This document shows positions 23,725 to 37,870 of a DNA stretch of 64,000 nt, piece by piece; position 1 is the first letter of the stretch; every line of letters starts with the position of its first letter. The notes under the pieces were generated by a model. That model did no database searches and had not been told where the DNA came from. It saw nothing but the letters and a program-made list of their open reading frames with translations. This stretch comes from Batillaria attramentaria (Eukaryota > Mollusca > Gastropoda > Batillariidae). Location of the stretch: the NCBI GenBank assembly GCA_018292915.2, contig JACVVK020000016.1, positions 2,592,001-2,656,000 of the forward strand, given 5' to 3'. A program made the position numbers and the translations under genes.

Positions 23725-26700
23725 CTTCATAACCACGCAGCTGAATGCAAATATCCAGCTTCATAACCACGCAGCTGAATGTAAATATCCAGATCAAGTC
23801 ATATTCTTGCTGGTAGAAGCCAGAAGGGGTACATGGAATTGCAGGGAGCTTACCCATGTTAAACAATATTGAGATGAGATCACACAAGTTTGTGAGAACA
23901 TGTAGCTGGTGATCTATACAACTTTAGGTCCCACTGAGTGCACACATTTTTGCTAGCCCCTATATACATCTGGCAAAAACCAAAATGGACCACTTGAAAG
24001 TACCACAGTGCTCCCGCCTACCCACTGCCATGTAAGTAGCCTCAGTGTCAGACATTTTGCAAGACAAGACTGCCATCGAGGAAGTAGATATCTGTAGCAG
24101 GTGTCTATATTCGCTGGTTTGGGGAGCCAAAGGAGGGTAGTGATCAGCAACTCTTGTTCCAAAACAAACTGAAGCTTAAGGCTTAGGGAATATGAGTTAC
24201 CAGCTGCTCCCTGACCTAAAAGGAAGGGGAAGTGACTGCAAAGCAGAAGAAACACACAGAAGTTACGCGAAAGGCAGAAAATAAAACATGCACCATCACC
24301 TTTATCAGGACAAAAACACAAACGAGAGACAACTCCAACAAAGTGTATTGTCCCGAAACATGAATTTATCTTGTCCTTGTCTCTAAGCTAGGTGTTTTTT
24401 TTCTACTTTTTGTTTGTATTTATTCAAGAAACACAAACACAAAAATGAGGGTACCTTTATATCCTGCAGGGCATTGGCAAAGAAAAGCATTAAAGTTGAC
24501 ATCAAAGGAACACTGAGCCTCAGCTGCACATATGTTGGATTCACGACAGTCATAAGACTCACAACGTGTGCCATCACCATAGAAACCATACCGGCACTGG
24601 CACTGATAATGATTTTCAGTGGTGCTGAACACACACTCTGCATTTCCATCACACTGGCCACATCTGTCTGAAACCGGAAAAATACCCAGTAAAGAATGCT
24701 ACCATTCACACTATAAGATACTGATCAACAACAGAAACGCAAAAATAATTTACATTGTTTTTTTGGTTATCCAAAAATGCATTTAGCGGGCAATATGGGC
24801 AATTTATTTCAAAACTGTGGGCGGGTCTGGATGTTGTGGTGTTGAAGGAAGTCCTGGGTCACCCTGGCTTTGTGTGGAAGTGATGTCATGTCCATTGCAG
24901 GCGTGCTACAAGATGTCTTCGAGTCTGGACTGGTCTTCTAGCTAGACACCATTTTCGCAGGTTTTGCACCACGAGTTGACGCCACACGTTCTGACCACAT
25001 GTGGGTTTCTAAAAGTGTTTCTAGCAGTCTTGTTGGCAGTCTGAACCTGATCTCTTGGCTGCATGAAGGTGGAAGATCTGGAGGTGTAGCCCCTGTTTTG
25101 TCACCTGCGCTTTACCGCTGCGCGACTCATCAGCAGTGCTTCCAGTGATCGCAAAACTTTGCTGAAGGCTGTGGAATATTACCAGGTGCATGTTAACGGC
25201 GGTAGCAACAGTTTTTCGTTCATCATGTGGTCTCAGTGGGGCCAACGATCTGTCAGGTTGGGCAGGAGTTAGTTTTTAAATAGCCGGTGTGTCCAAACTT
25301 GAACTGTGAGCAACCGTAACGTTATTGCGTTTTATTGCTGCTGCATCAGTGAACACATTTCACCTATCAGATTTCTCCTGCAGTGTTTGAATGTGCAACC
25401 AATGACCATAATATGCGTTCTCAAAAATCTGCGCGCCCCATGCAAAGGGAGAGCACCAGTGTCGTAATAATCATGGAAGTTGTTGTACAGACATTACTGC
25501 TTACAATTACAGTGTGCAAAAGAATCAATCTTTGCAACTAATGGCAATTTTGGATAACCAAAAATATGTAAACTATTTTCGCGTTTCTTTTGTTGATCAG
25601 TATAGTATAAGATAGCTTGCTTGCTCTTACCAAATGTTGAAACTGTATTCTACTGCAATGAATAATTATCATGAAGTTATACCATAACAGTCACATAATG
25701 GTGTAGGTCATTTCCAGCAAACTGCTGATTATCATAAAGGTATCCAACAGTGTACATACCTGATAATGTCTCAAGTACAGTATAGTGAAATGTACTGTAT
25801 TGCAGTGCACTATGTTGTATGTGGCTAATAGTTACCTATTGGTGAACACGTAATTCCATCACCAGTGAAACCAGCCAGACAGCTGCATCGGTAGACAAGG
25901 CGCTCGATGTCATATACACAATCTGCATCTGGACTGCAATAACGACAGTCAGCACCTAAAGGATTACACAAAAACAAGTGATATGCATCACCACTCATGA
26001 CTGTTAAATAAACTTGGAATGTATGGCAAGGCAGGACTGAGCAGTGGAGTGAAGAGATCTGGACGGCATGAACAGTACAATCAGGTCTTGGAGGTACTGA
26101 AGTCAGATACACTGTTAGGTTAAGTAAAGAACCTTGTACTCAGTGCACTGTTGGATGGGAAGTCAGCTGTTTATATATAAGCACTGGGGGGAAAAGTTTT
26201 GAAGCAAGATGTTCTAAATTGTGCATGGCACAACAAAGTCAAAGCTAGCACATTGTAATAACCTCTACTGAAAGATCTTCCTTGTTTTTAAATGGCAAGA
26301 AGATAAAGGCGGATGTACCGGTAAATCCAAAATTCTTGGGTCTCAAGCACTGCCCAAAGAAGCACAATTTGGGGGGGGGGGGACACCCCAGAAAGAACAT
26401 GGCTTTGCTTTCTTAGTGAAAAGTTCACAAATGACGTGTTTGTTCAAACTCTGTACACATTTTCCCTTTCAACTGCATACATATTTTAAAGAGATTTATT
26501 GATTCTTAGCCAGCCTATGACCAAGAAAACACTTCTTGGCTCACCCCAGAAAGAACATGGCTTTGCTTTCTTAGTGAAAAGTTCACAAATGACGTGTTTG
26601 TTCAAACTCTGTACACATTTTCCCTTTCAACTGCATACATATTTTAAAGAGATTTATTGATTCTTAGCCAGCCTATGACCAAGAAAACACTTCTTGGCTC

Positions 26701-29700
26701 AAAAAACGGAGGCCTATGGACACAAACATGTGCTTGAGCAGTCAAACTACAACAAAAGCAAAATACCCACCGGCAGGGTTTGTACTGAAGATCGTCACTC
26801 AAATTTACAAACATTTTACAAATTTTTACAAAGTAATTCAACCAAATTTTACCACAGTATTTTCACAATATATGCACATACCAGCTTCACACTTTTGACC
26901 ATATGCAGTTACAGTCATCCAATGTTTTGTTTCTTGGGGTTAAATTCTTGGAATTTTTTTTAAATTGCACTTTTCAAATCATGCAGACATCACAAACAAG
27001 ACAAAAGCTTTGATGCAAAACCATTTGTCACATAACAAAATTTACAAACGTTTACAAACCTGTATCAATTTTCCTAAACTGTATTGACATGAAAAGGCCA
27101 CCTCATTACATTGTATTCACAACTTCTTTACAAACCATATGAACACTGACTGGGAATACTATATGCCATTCATGTAGGACCAGCTCCAGAAGATTCAATT
27201 GAAAAAGATTTAAGAAATGAAGCACAATGCAGTCCAAACTTGGAACACTACGGTGCACGATTTGGTACACCAACAGAGCCCAAGAGGATCAATGGTGTAA
27301 AAAGAACAAAAAAAACAAACTAGACCAATAAACGCTATTCTCCATGTAAGATATGCTACTTTTCTGCTGTTAAATTGCCAATCCAATATTTTGTTTATGG
27401 TGCAGAAGTCCAAATACAATCATCAATAATTTTAGACAAACTGTATGTGCATGACTTTAGAACAAAACAATCACATGTATATTGTCTTTTCAATTGGCAG
27501 TTGATGACAAGAGAAAGAGGGAAGAAGAATTAAGTTGCCGATCAGTGGTACACATACTGCATAAATTATTTCCATAATGCACTTTCAGGTCAGTATTTCT
27601 CCAACAGTAGCATCCCTTTCTTCATTATTAACCTGAGTACATAGTACAGCATTTTTCCAATGAATTTTGGTTGCTCAGTGTGATTAACACATCACCAGCA
27701 TTTTTCCACACTATTTTGACTACCTCTTGTAAAATATATATGCTACCTTTAAAGTTTTCACGGTTCAAAAATCTTTTCTATGACAGACTTACGCTTCATG
27801 AAGTAGGGGCAAAGTGGCTGAGAAGAAGTCGCAATAAAGTGACTTGCCAGAAGCACCACAGTGATCATTTCTATGTGAACACAGCTCGTCATTTTGAGCA
27901 CTGACTGGCTCAACCTTAATAAACTAATGGTAGCACATGCTATGCATTCACACCTGAAATATCCAAACTACGAATGTTTTGTTGATGAATGTTTAATTAA
28001 TCTAGGCTGGGCGACCACTGAGACATCAGCATAATTGCAATTAACATGCTCCTGGACATGCATAAACAGAAATGCAGTTTGTATCAGGGACATAGCAAAG
28101 TAGTCTGTCTTCGTTTCCGTGGTTCAGATATACTGTGTTGGTTGCCCTCTTAAGTATTATTTGTTGTTATTGAGAATGTTTATTTTCTTTTTAAAATATA
28201 AAACGTTTTGTGCTATAAATGATTTACAACTAACTTACAACTAAGTCATTAACACAAAAATATGCAATTTAAAATCATGTAAAAAGCTCAATTTCAATGT
28301 TCGCATAATGTTTTAAACTGACCGATGAGGTGAAAGGTGGCTGCATGAGCAGCAAGGAATATTACAGACTAGCTCTGTATGTGCATGTCAGTCACTTAAA
28401 CCTCTGTCACATGTGATGATTTTGCACGCCGACCGGCGGTAAAATACACTCCCAGCCAATTAAATCCGCTTGCCAGGGGCACTGCCCAGGGATGCATCGC
28501 CATGCCTGTGGATAGAACACATTCCTATTTTTTCCCACCATGCCAGCCAATCGCCGCTGAACCACACGCTATGCGCTTTGTGTATTGCCCAGTGCCAGGC
28601 TGGCAGTGCAGTCTGCCCAGTGGATGCTGGTATCGTGTGGACAGAAAATCCACTTGGCAAGAGTACGAGTTCGCGGCAGGCACTCTGCGTATGCAAAGGT
28701 CTTTATATGCAGTGTCCTTTTTTCTTTTCTCTTCCCCCCCCCCCCTCTCCCCCCCCCCCCCACCCCCCGTCCCCCAGTTTTGAGGCTGAATTACACCAGG
28801 GTCAATTTATACAGATTTATTTTGCCTCTTTATTGATTGAGGATCTAATTGTGATGATAAGAGGGTTCTGCTAGATCCTAAAAGAACCTACCTACTTAGT
28901 ACCATGTGGCGATACTCTGTTTCTACTTTACTTTTTTGTTTGTAAAAACAAAAATCAGTATATCAATGCTTTGCACATTGCTAGCCTAACATGATTTCTC
29001 AAAGACAAATACAAGAGCAAAAACATTTGCAGCTTCCATGTGAACCTCACCCTTGGACAAGGTCACACAAAATTACAGCTGTAGAAGCACTAATTGCTAT
29101 CAACCATCACCATGATATTTCATGGCTTAAAGTGGTCCATGATCTAAAAGGAGGAAAAGTGTATAGCATTTAGTGACAAAGCCACAAGCATGTGCAACAA
29201 GACATGTTATTGTAGGCGGTGTCAAGGGCTATGTTCCCCTGGAATTTTTTGAAAATGAGACTAAAGTCTGTACAATTTGGTTTATTTTGGCATGATTCTA
29301 AAATGCTCCAGAAGAGGAAACACTCTATAGGGAGCAAAAGTTTTAGAATCAGACTAAAATCTGTGCAATTTGGTGTGTTATGGTACGATTTCAAGTGTTT
29401 CAGAGGAGAGAACACTTTTTTAGGGGAGGAAAATTTTTAGCCAAAGGTGGAAATCTGCCAAAAAGTGGAAGATTTTAAGCCCTGATGTTAGTAGTGAGGT
29501 TTGTGAGAAAATGTCATGGAAAATGTCACTATACCAGGTGTTAGTAGCTGATGAGAAAATGCCCAAGTTCAGCCAAAACACCTGTATCTGGAACTTTTGG
29601 GGGGGGGGGGAACTTTGGTTAGAGGAACGTTCCACCAAAATCATTCAACTCTGCATGTCTAAATTGTCTTGACTTAAAATGCCAGACAAAAAAAACAAAC

Positions 29701-32700
29701 AACTTTGGTAACAGAAACATTCCACCAAAATCATGCAATTCTGCCTGTCTAAATTGTCTTGACTTAAAATGCTGCTAAACTCAGTTTGGTGTGGCTGGTC
29801 TTTGTGGTTTCTGAGCAAATGTTATACTCATCAGTTTTAACACTGATTTCTGCCCAAATCCTGTGGCCTTGACCAGGCCATGCAACGCAGCAGAAACAGT
29901 TAAAGAACTCGATCAATAATGATACTACATGTACCTATAATAAGTGCCTAACCTAATACTAGCTTTAAGCGCTTTACATAAAATTCATTACAGATCAGCT
30001 ATGAAAACGTACTTTTCATTTCAGTCTACCAGTAAGAACTTTTGTTGTATATGTAGCACAAACTAAACTAACTGACATTGAACACTCACGGTCTAGAGGC
30101 TGGCAGCTGTAGCCATCTCCACTGAAGTCATCCATACACTGACACCCATAAGTGTTAGTGTCGGGGTCAAACACACACTCAGCATTGTCACCACACACGT
30201 CTGCTTCATTGCAACCAAACTCTGTGAACAAAATGCCAGTCTCAAAATAATACTGCTGACCCACTATCCCCCCCCCCCTCCTCCCCCTTTCTGATATGGT
30301 AATATAAAAAGCCAGACAGCTCAGAGAGGAGTCTAGCTTCAATTCTGCTTCACAGGGTATATAAGCACATAACATTCATATATTTTGTAAATATCTGACT
30401 ATTTTAATCTAGAGAGAAGATGCGATGCTTGCTGTAGCTTTCAGTACTATATTTTATGTTTTTCTAGTGAATAGAAGTGTCTCCTTTCAAGAAATTGTTT
30501 CCCATTGAATATGTTGTCTCACTCAAATCGCCAGATTAATGTGTACTGTGTCCAATTCTCATTTAAGTATACTCCACTCCTATTCTTGAACAGTTATGAA
30601 ACATTTGCCCACCGGAAGAAACATTTAACCTCTCGCAAAAGAAACCCAACTTACATGGCCACGGTATACACAGTCATTCCAGCCATTTACATGTGTACAT
30701 GTACTGAGATCAGTCCCAAGAGCATTTGTGTGCGTAAGTCTGTTTTCTATTTGAAACACACTTTTGAGGAGCAATCTAGAAATGATGATCGTTATTCTGA
30801 ATAGTGGAGAAAGTGTTCACAATTTGCATACATTACGGATAATTCTTGACATTTCAAACTTTAATACATGCCGTCTCGTGTGTCCATCAGTGAAATCAAT
30901 AATATCTTTGTACCTGTAAAGGTTAGAATTTGTTGCCAAATAGCGAACTTGCACATAAAAAGTGGAAAGATGTTTTCAAGCACAAATTTTCCTGCCTGCC
31001 TGAGTAACCTGACACATTTTTACAGCAGATGTTTGGATATAAGTGTTATCTGAATTGGAGTGCTTGAGATGTGTGTTCCGGACAGCTAAGAACGAAGTAG
31101 ATCTGTACCTCCACAAAATAAGAACTGTTGGCTGTCAAAGCCCAAGGCAAAACTGCATGCAACTGACTTGGCCCAATTTGCCAGCTGGGTGTCCCTAATT
31201 TTTGACAGCCATGTGTTGGCAGATCATCTACAGCGAAAAAAGGAATAAGCAGTCATTAAAAAAAACGACACTCATCTCAACCAACTGACCTCACCAAACC
31301 CTCTTCATGAGAATTTCTCGATGTGTATGTGATCTACAAAGTGTTGTCTACTTGTAACTCCAAGGGGAGATCATAGTGACATTGTGCTGCTTGTCTGTGA
31401 ATCCACAGAGAAAACATGTAAGGCCACAGAAAGTTTGACCTCGGGATGAATGGCTGTACGTGCACTGGGTCATTCCAGAAATGCACTGTTAGCAAGAACA
31501 TGATAAACACACTTTCTAAAGTTTGGGGAGCTACATATCTTCTGGACATCTAGAGTTCTTTTGTCCTCCAAAAGTATCCTGAAGTAGGGTAATTATATAC
31601 AAAAATAAGACTCAAACTTAACATAACTCGTGAAAGGATATGATGAATGCAGTGCCATATGTATATACAAAACTAGCTCAAGTTTCGGTGTTTGCCATGT
31701 TTTGTTTATCTGCCCACACTTTAAACAGCAGCAAAGTAAGCCGATATGCTTCTACTGGAAAAAAAAACAAAAAAAAAACGGAGTGCAATCAAATATAACA
31801 AGTTACTCAGCACGGGTCACAAACATACCTTAAATAACTTGGATAAATTCATAGACATTGTGAACACAGAGTTTAAAACTTAAAACTGTACATCTGCCTT
31901 CCCCTTCGTGAAATTATAACCACACTGTGTTCAGACATACTTCCTGTTGTATCTGCTGATACTGTGTGCACAGAGTCTGGAGGGTGAAAAGCACAATTTT
32001 GTTACTGCCCTTACCACTATGCATCTATAGATATGCGTGTATGTATGTTTGTATGTATGCATATGTGTAGGTATGCATTCAAGTTATAAACATGTCTGGA
32101 CTTAGGCATACACGTATATATGTATATATGTGTGTATTTGGATTTGCTTGTTTGTATTATAGGTGTTTATGTATGTATAGTATGTACATGTGTGAATGTA
32201 GGTATGGTATGAAGGCATGTACAAGTGTGCATTATGTATGTATGGGTATGTATATCTGTATGTCTGTATAGAGGATGCACTGCACATGTTGTACCGTTTG
32301 TATTTCTTTTTCTATTCTACGCCCCTAGAGGACAGGAATAAAATTACTTGAACTTGAACCAACTTACGGACAGGTGAGCATGATGAGCCATCACCCCTAA
32401 AGCCAGGATTGCACTCACACTGCGGCTGACCTGCCTCATTATTGAAGACACACCGAGCATTCTCACTGCAGAATCTGTCTCCACAAACATTACGATCACC
32501 TGAAATTACAGGACACGCATAAACAAATAAACATCTCAAAACAGTACCAAATACGCTGAATCTTTCCACGCTATGCACAAACAAAAGGCAAAAAGATTCA
32601 TTTCAGTAACTTGAGAAGTTACTGAAGTCTTCAAGACCTGTAACTATAACAGGATTGTCTGGAAGCAGATAAAATTTATGCATCTACTTTATGAGTTTTG

Positions 32701-34895
32701 ATACATAGTCCAGTTCCTTAGAGAAAAATTGTTACACATCAGACAAAAGCACCAAATTTTTTCTAGTGATCCTTTAGCCCCTACAGATTTAAACTCCGGG
32801 TTGATGTCATGTCACATTTCCTCCATTTGTACAATGCATCACTGACAGTACGCGCCACATACGCTTTACTGCACGAAATACCTGTAATTTTAAGAAGTTG
32901 CAAAGCAAGACTGATGCTTTTTTAACAGAGAAACACAAAACGCTTATCCTAACCAAGAAAAAAGCAGGAAAATACATCTGAATATGAGCAAACAGGGTCC
33001 ACGTCACTGACATAATCTGACATCTTGTCAAATCGCAGGGCATGTCAATGACAACAAGGACTTGAAACACTTTACTGCATACAAATGCCTGCAATTTTAA
33101 GCAGTTTCAAAGCAAGACTGATGCTGTGAATCAAGAAAACACTCATGGCTTATCCTGGCTGAGAAAGTAAATGAAAAATGAATGTCTGAATATGAACCTT
33201 GAAGTGATTACACTGCTGTTTGCAACAGTTTAGTCAAGTTGTAGGTGGTTAAGTTTACAAACACAGAGGGGTCAAATTGTTGAGCTTACCCGTCATATAT
33301 ATATACATCCTTACACATGTGGATCCAAAAAGGTGAAACCGCAGAGCTCACAATCAAAGCAAAACAAAATGTCTTTTCAATATGACATCATGCTGTACGG
33401 ACATCAGGGGGCGGAGGGGGGGTAGTAGCAATGAGCTCCAGAGTCTCGCCAGAAGCAGTTGCAATGGGAACGACAAGAACCAATTCACAGATCGGGAGAA
33501 AATAAACTGATGAGGCAGATACAGGAATGACAAATTCTAGTTGTGGACAGTATTGAGAAAAACAAAACAAAGAAACACAGATTCCACAGAAAAGGAATAC
33601 TTGACATCAGGACATACCGCAAGCACATTGAAAGCTTTCAATTACTAGAGCTGACACCTTCCCGCCACAACCACCAGTGTTAAAAGCTATAAATCAAAGC
33701 GGGAACGATTCGATACTGCCGTACAAACAACAAGAAAGACATAGAAATAAATCACACTCTTTCACTCCAAACCGAAAGAGAGAGGCCACAAGGATGAAGA
33801 TCAAAACAAGCAGACCACAGTCTGGTCGACTTACTGAAAAAAAAGGAGGAAAAAAGAAAACAGCCCCACAGAGTGGTCATGGTGACCCCATATCACCCTG
33901 GACTCAGGAGTTAAGAAACTGAATAGTAGACTCAGGAAACACTGGCACCTCACGACAAAAGACACAAGAAGACACTCACGACAAAAGACACTATTCCCTG
34001 ACACACCCATGATAACCTATACAGGGAAGACAAAAGAGTAGATCATCCCATCATTACTGAAGAAAAAGCAGAACTACCAAAAGGAGGAAGGGGTGGGGTG
34101 GAACCAGATTTTAATCAGATTTTTAAAAAAAAGAAAAAAAAAGTGCTGAAGTAGCAGAAATTTGTGCCTTCAATGCCATCTACCAGTTTCCAGAACTTTG
34201 TGGTGAAGTACGCTGGACTAATATCAATGAGAGGAGCAAAGATGACAACCGATATCTGTTACCAGGCATGCACAAGGGCCTAGTCACTAGTGCACTCTGT
34301 GATGCGTTATTCGTTTCCAGATACCAGTGTAGCACATGATGAAATTCAATGTCAAGTCATGTATCACACCTGTGACAATGATCTCCCAGGCATAGTGGGA
34401 CACACTGTAGTGGTAACTGAATACTGCTTAATGTTTCACAGAAAGCAATTTGTTGTACATCAAGACAAACTGACCTCCCAAATATGGCGTACAATTTCCC
34501 ATCATCGAGCCCAGGACCGCCCAGATACAGTCGAACATGCCCAAGTTGAATTCGCAGGGGAAATGGATTTTTGTTTGACTTATCTAAAGTTTGACTTATC
34601 CGTGACGACGGATAAGGTTGAATTTCGAAGAAGGGCTAAGAGTTAAGCGCGTTGCACCCTTTCACCCCCAGGTTCAGTTTAGAAACTGAGTTTATTTCCC
34701 CTGGACAGAACAAGCTTACTGTTAAAATTAATTACACTCAACACGCTTGTGTAAACTGACATGTCACTGAATCTATTCTGATATTTTGTTCTGGGGGTGG
34801 TCGATGGTCTAGTGAAGACTTGGTCACCAGTGTGAGGAGTCACGTTCAAGTCCCACGCCTACGCAATACACATTTATTATCAATAATATTATTAT

Positions 34896-34929
<34 letters not shown>

Positions 34930-36500
34930 ACAACTAGGTTAATGAGATGTGCAGCACTAAACTGTCATGGTGTCAGTTTCAGCGCCAGTGTTTACACAAG
35001 ACTGGAAAAGCAATTTCTAGAGAACTGCACTCTCAAATTGCCCACCTCATTATTCTCCTTTTTCCAATTGAAAAGCTAACTATTACATGTGTGCCACGAG
35101 CCAGGTGTGCAGTGTGTAGCATTCATGTGTACTAGCTGGGATCCTATACTTGCACAAGGTTATAGGTTCTAGGTTTGAACGACCACCTATCATTTATGAC
35201 TTTCTGTTCACTTCCATGGGTGGTTGCACAAAACAGGTTCTACTGTATTTCAAAATGTCCTGCTACACAGTCAACATGCAAGAATTGCCCATGATGACAC
35301 AACTACGTAACTACATACGTGTACAAGTGTGTCCATCACCACGGTAGCCTGCCAGACACTGGCACTGGAAAGACCCATACATGTTGTAGCAGCGAGCATT
35401 GTCATCACACACATCAAGAGCCATGGCACACTCATCAACATCTGCACACAGACCAATGGTAATGTATCATACATGTGAGCTCAAAATCACTTTTGAAAAT
35501 CACATATTAGCAGTTGCAAAAGGACGAAAGCTGTAATCAGTCAGGGATGGGCATCATGAGCTAATTCTTTTGATTACAGTAAGATTTGCTTCCCTTTGCA
35601 CTGCATCCCTTCTCTTGTTTGATATATGTGATCGTAATAATCATGCGTTTCGGTCAGTTATCATTGATGATCATGCACTTGGGCTGTTTTGCAATACAGC
35701 AGTTTTCGCAGCAGACTGAAAGAATTCCCGCTTGTGATTTTTCAACATGTGAATAATAATCTCCTGCAAGATATGATCCTGAAGTTGCAGAACCTAACCA
35801 TATAACACCTCATACGGATGATCTGGGGTGAAAATTCAGAGGAAATCTTTATTATTGTAAGGTCCATCCAGATGTTCACTAATGCCCTCTGCTGATCTGT
35901 TACGTAGCAAGTCCAAAATAACATTCAATGATAGATGAGGTATATGCAAATGCACATACCTTGACAGTCAAAGCCATCCCCTTCATATCCTGCCCGGCAT
36001 ACACACCGCACAGACCCATCCGTGGGAACACAGTCTGCATGCTCATGGCATGTCTGTGCCGCATCAAAACACGGGTCAGCACCTGGCAAAAAAATTCCTC
36101 TCACAGTCAATGTGCTCACAGGGACCAAGGTTACCTAGGTGGTTCAGTAAAGAATGAGAATGCTCAGCATCAAAAACACCATCAAAGACAGATAGAGAGA
36201 GAGAGAGAGCGAGCGAGCGAGCGAGCGAGAGAGAGAGAGAGAGAGAGAGAAAATGAAATGAATCTTTATTTTACAAAGGTTGATGGTTTGACGTAACAGT
36301 CAGTTTTAGAACATGCCATTGCTGTTACTAAATGTAACTAAATCAAAAGAACGAAATCACACACGCACACACACACACACACACATATATGTATAAAGTA
36401 AAGCTGAGAGCGCTCCCTAGATCTAGGTGATGTGTGCTTTGTATGCCATTGGTCAAGTCCGCCTTGCCCTATATTGGCTACAAGCCACAGTGAAGGGGGG

Positions 36501-36535
<35 letters not shown>

Positions 36536-37021
36536 CGGCGGAACTACCATCCTACCGCTGAAACATCTAACAGATCTAAGGGTATCTCACCATTCATAGG
36601 GACCCCATTCCCCTCCCACAAGGAGGAAAATGGTCAGTATAACCTAGGCCATATGAATTGGTGATTTTAGCCGCTCACGACCATGGTTTCGGGTCAATGG
36701 GACCCTCATCAGGTGAGCATGCGGCGATACCCACGAGGGCTGCAGCGTCCAACCAGCACTAAAAGGCTGCCCCAGAATAATCTGGTGCGTCTCCAGTACT
36801 AGCAGACGTTGCTACCCTAAAGCTCTGCAAGAGGTTTCAGCAGAAAAAAAAAAAAAATTTAGAAGGAGCAACTGCCTAGCTGATTGGAACAAAGGCGTTG
36901 CTAAAGGCGAAAACATGCGCTCAATCAGTACAATTTGAAAGTAGGGGAAGTAAGTAAAGCTGAGAGCGCTCCCTAGAGCTAGGAGATGTGTGCTTTGTAT
37001 GCCATTGGCATATATATTTGA

Positions 37022-37052
<31 letters not shown>

Positions 37053-37821
37053 TGCACTAGCTATGGATCATTCATGGGGAAAAATCATTCCTAGCAGCAT
37101 TTCAGCAACAAAAGAATCGCTTTACACAAAATGGGCTGAAGACAGCTTAACAACTTTCTTTTAAAAGAGGAAAGGGATGGTGCACTTTTGTACATATATT
37201 AGGAGTGAGTTTCAAACAGAACTCCTAGCAAATGAGAGACTAGTCTTGAATATGTCGATGCGCGGTCTTGGTACACTAAATGACATTCTTGACTTTGTGT
37301 AGTGGGGTATAGGTCGAGGAAATAGCTTGCAGGTTTCCCATGGAAGCATGTTATTCCATATTTTGTACATTAGGATACCTTAATTTGTTGTATTTAAGGT
37401 GAACCTCCAGAGGCAATATATTTATAACTCCCGCATTTTCTGTTCAGTAGATAGGCTTGCCCCAGGATGTATCAGCTTTGCTGCTCTTCTGTGTAAAGAA
37501 TTTAATTTCGCAAGGTTTGCGTCACTTACAAACTCCCACACGGCTGAGGCATAGTCAACATGCAATTAATGTGAGCACAGTAGAAAAGATGTTGAGCATC
37601 TGCATTAGGGATATACTTTAATTTTGATAATGGATATAGATTACAAGAGATTGTTTTGCACATACTATTTAGGTGTGGCTGCCATGTGAGTTTGTTGTCT
37701 ATTATCATACAAGCAGGCGATGTTCAGAGACTTGTTTGATCGAGGTGTTATTCACAGACAGTTCAAGTTCTAGAGGGCCGAGTTGATGCTTTTGTCGTGT
37801 GGTGATAACAATGGATTCTGT

Positions 37822-37870
<49 letters not shown>

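Noticed and set aside
34290..34646. 118-codon frame in nidogen intron 11
   Set aside because: No recognised domain, ordinary intron composition, no splice or promoter context.
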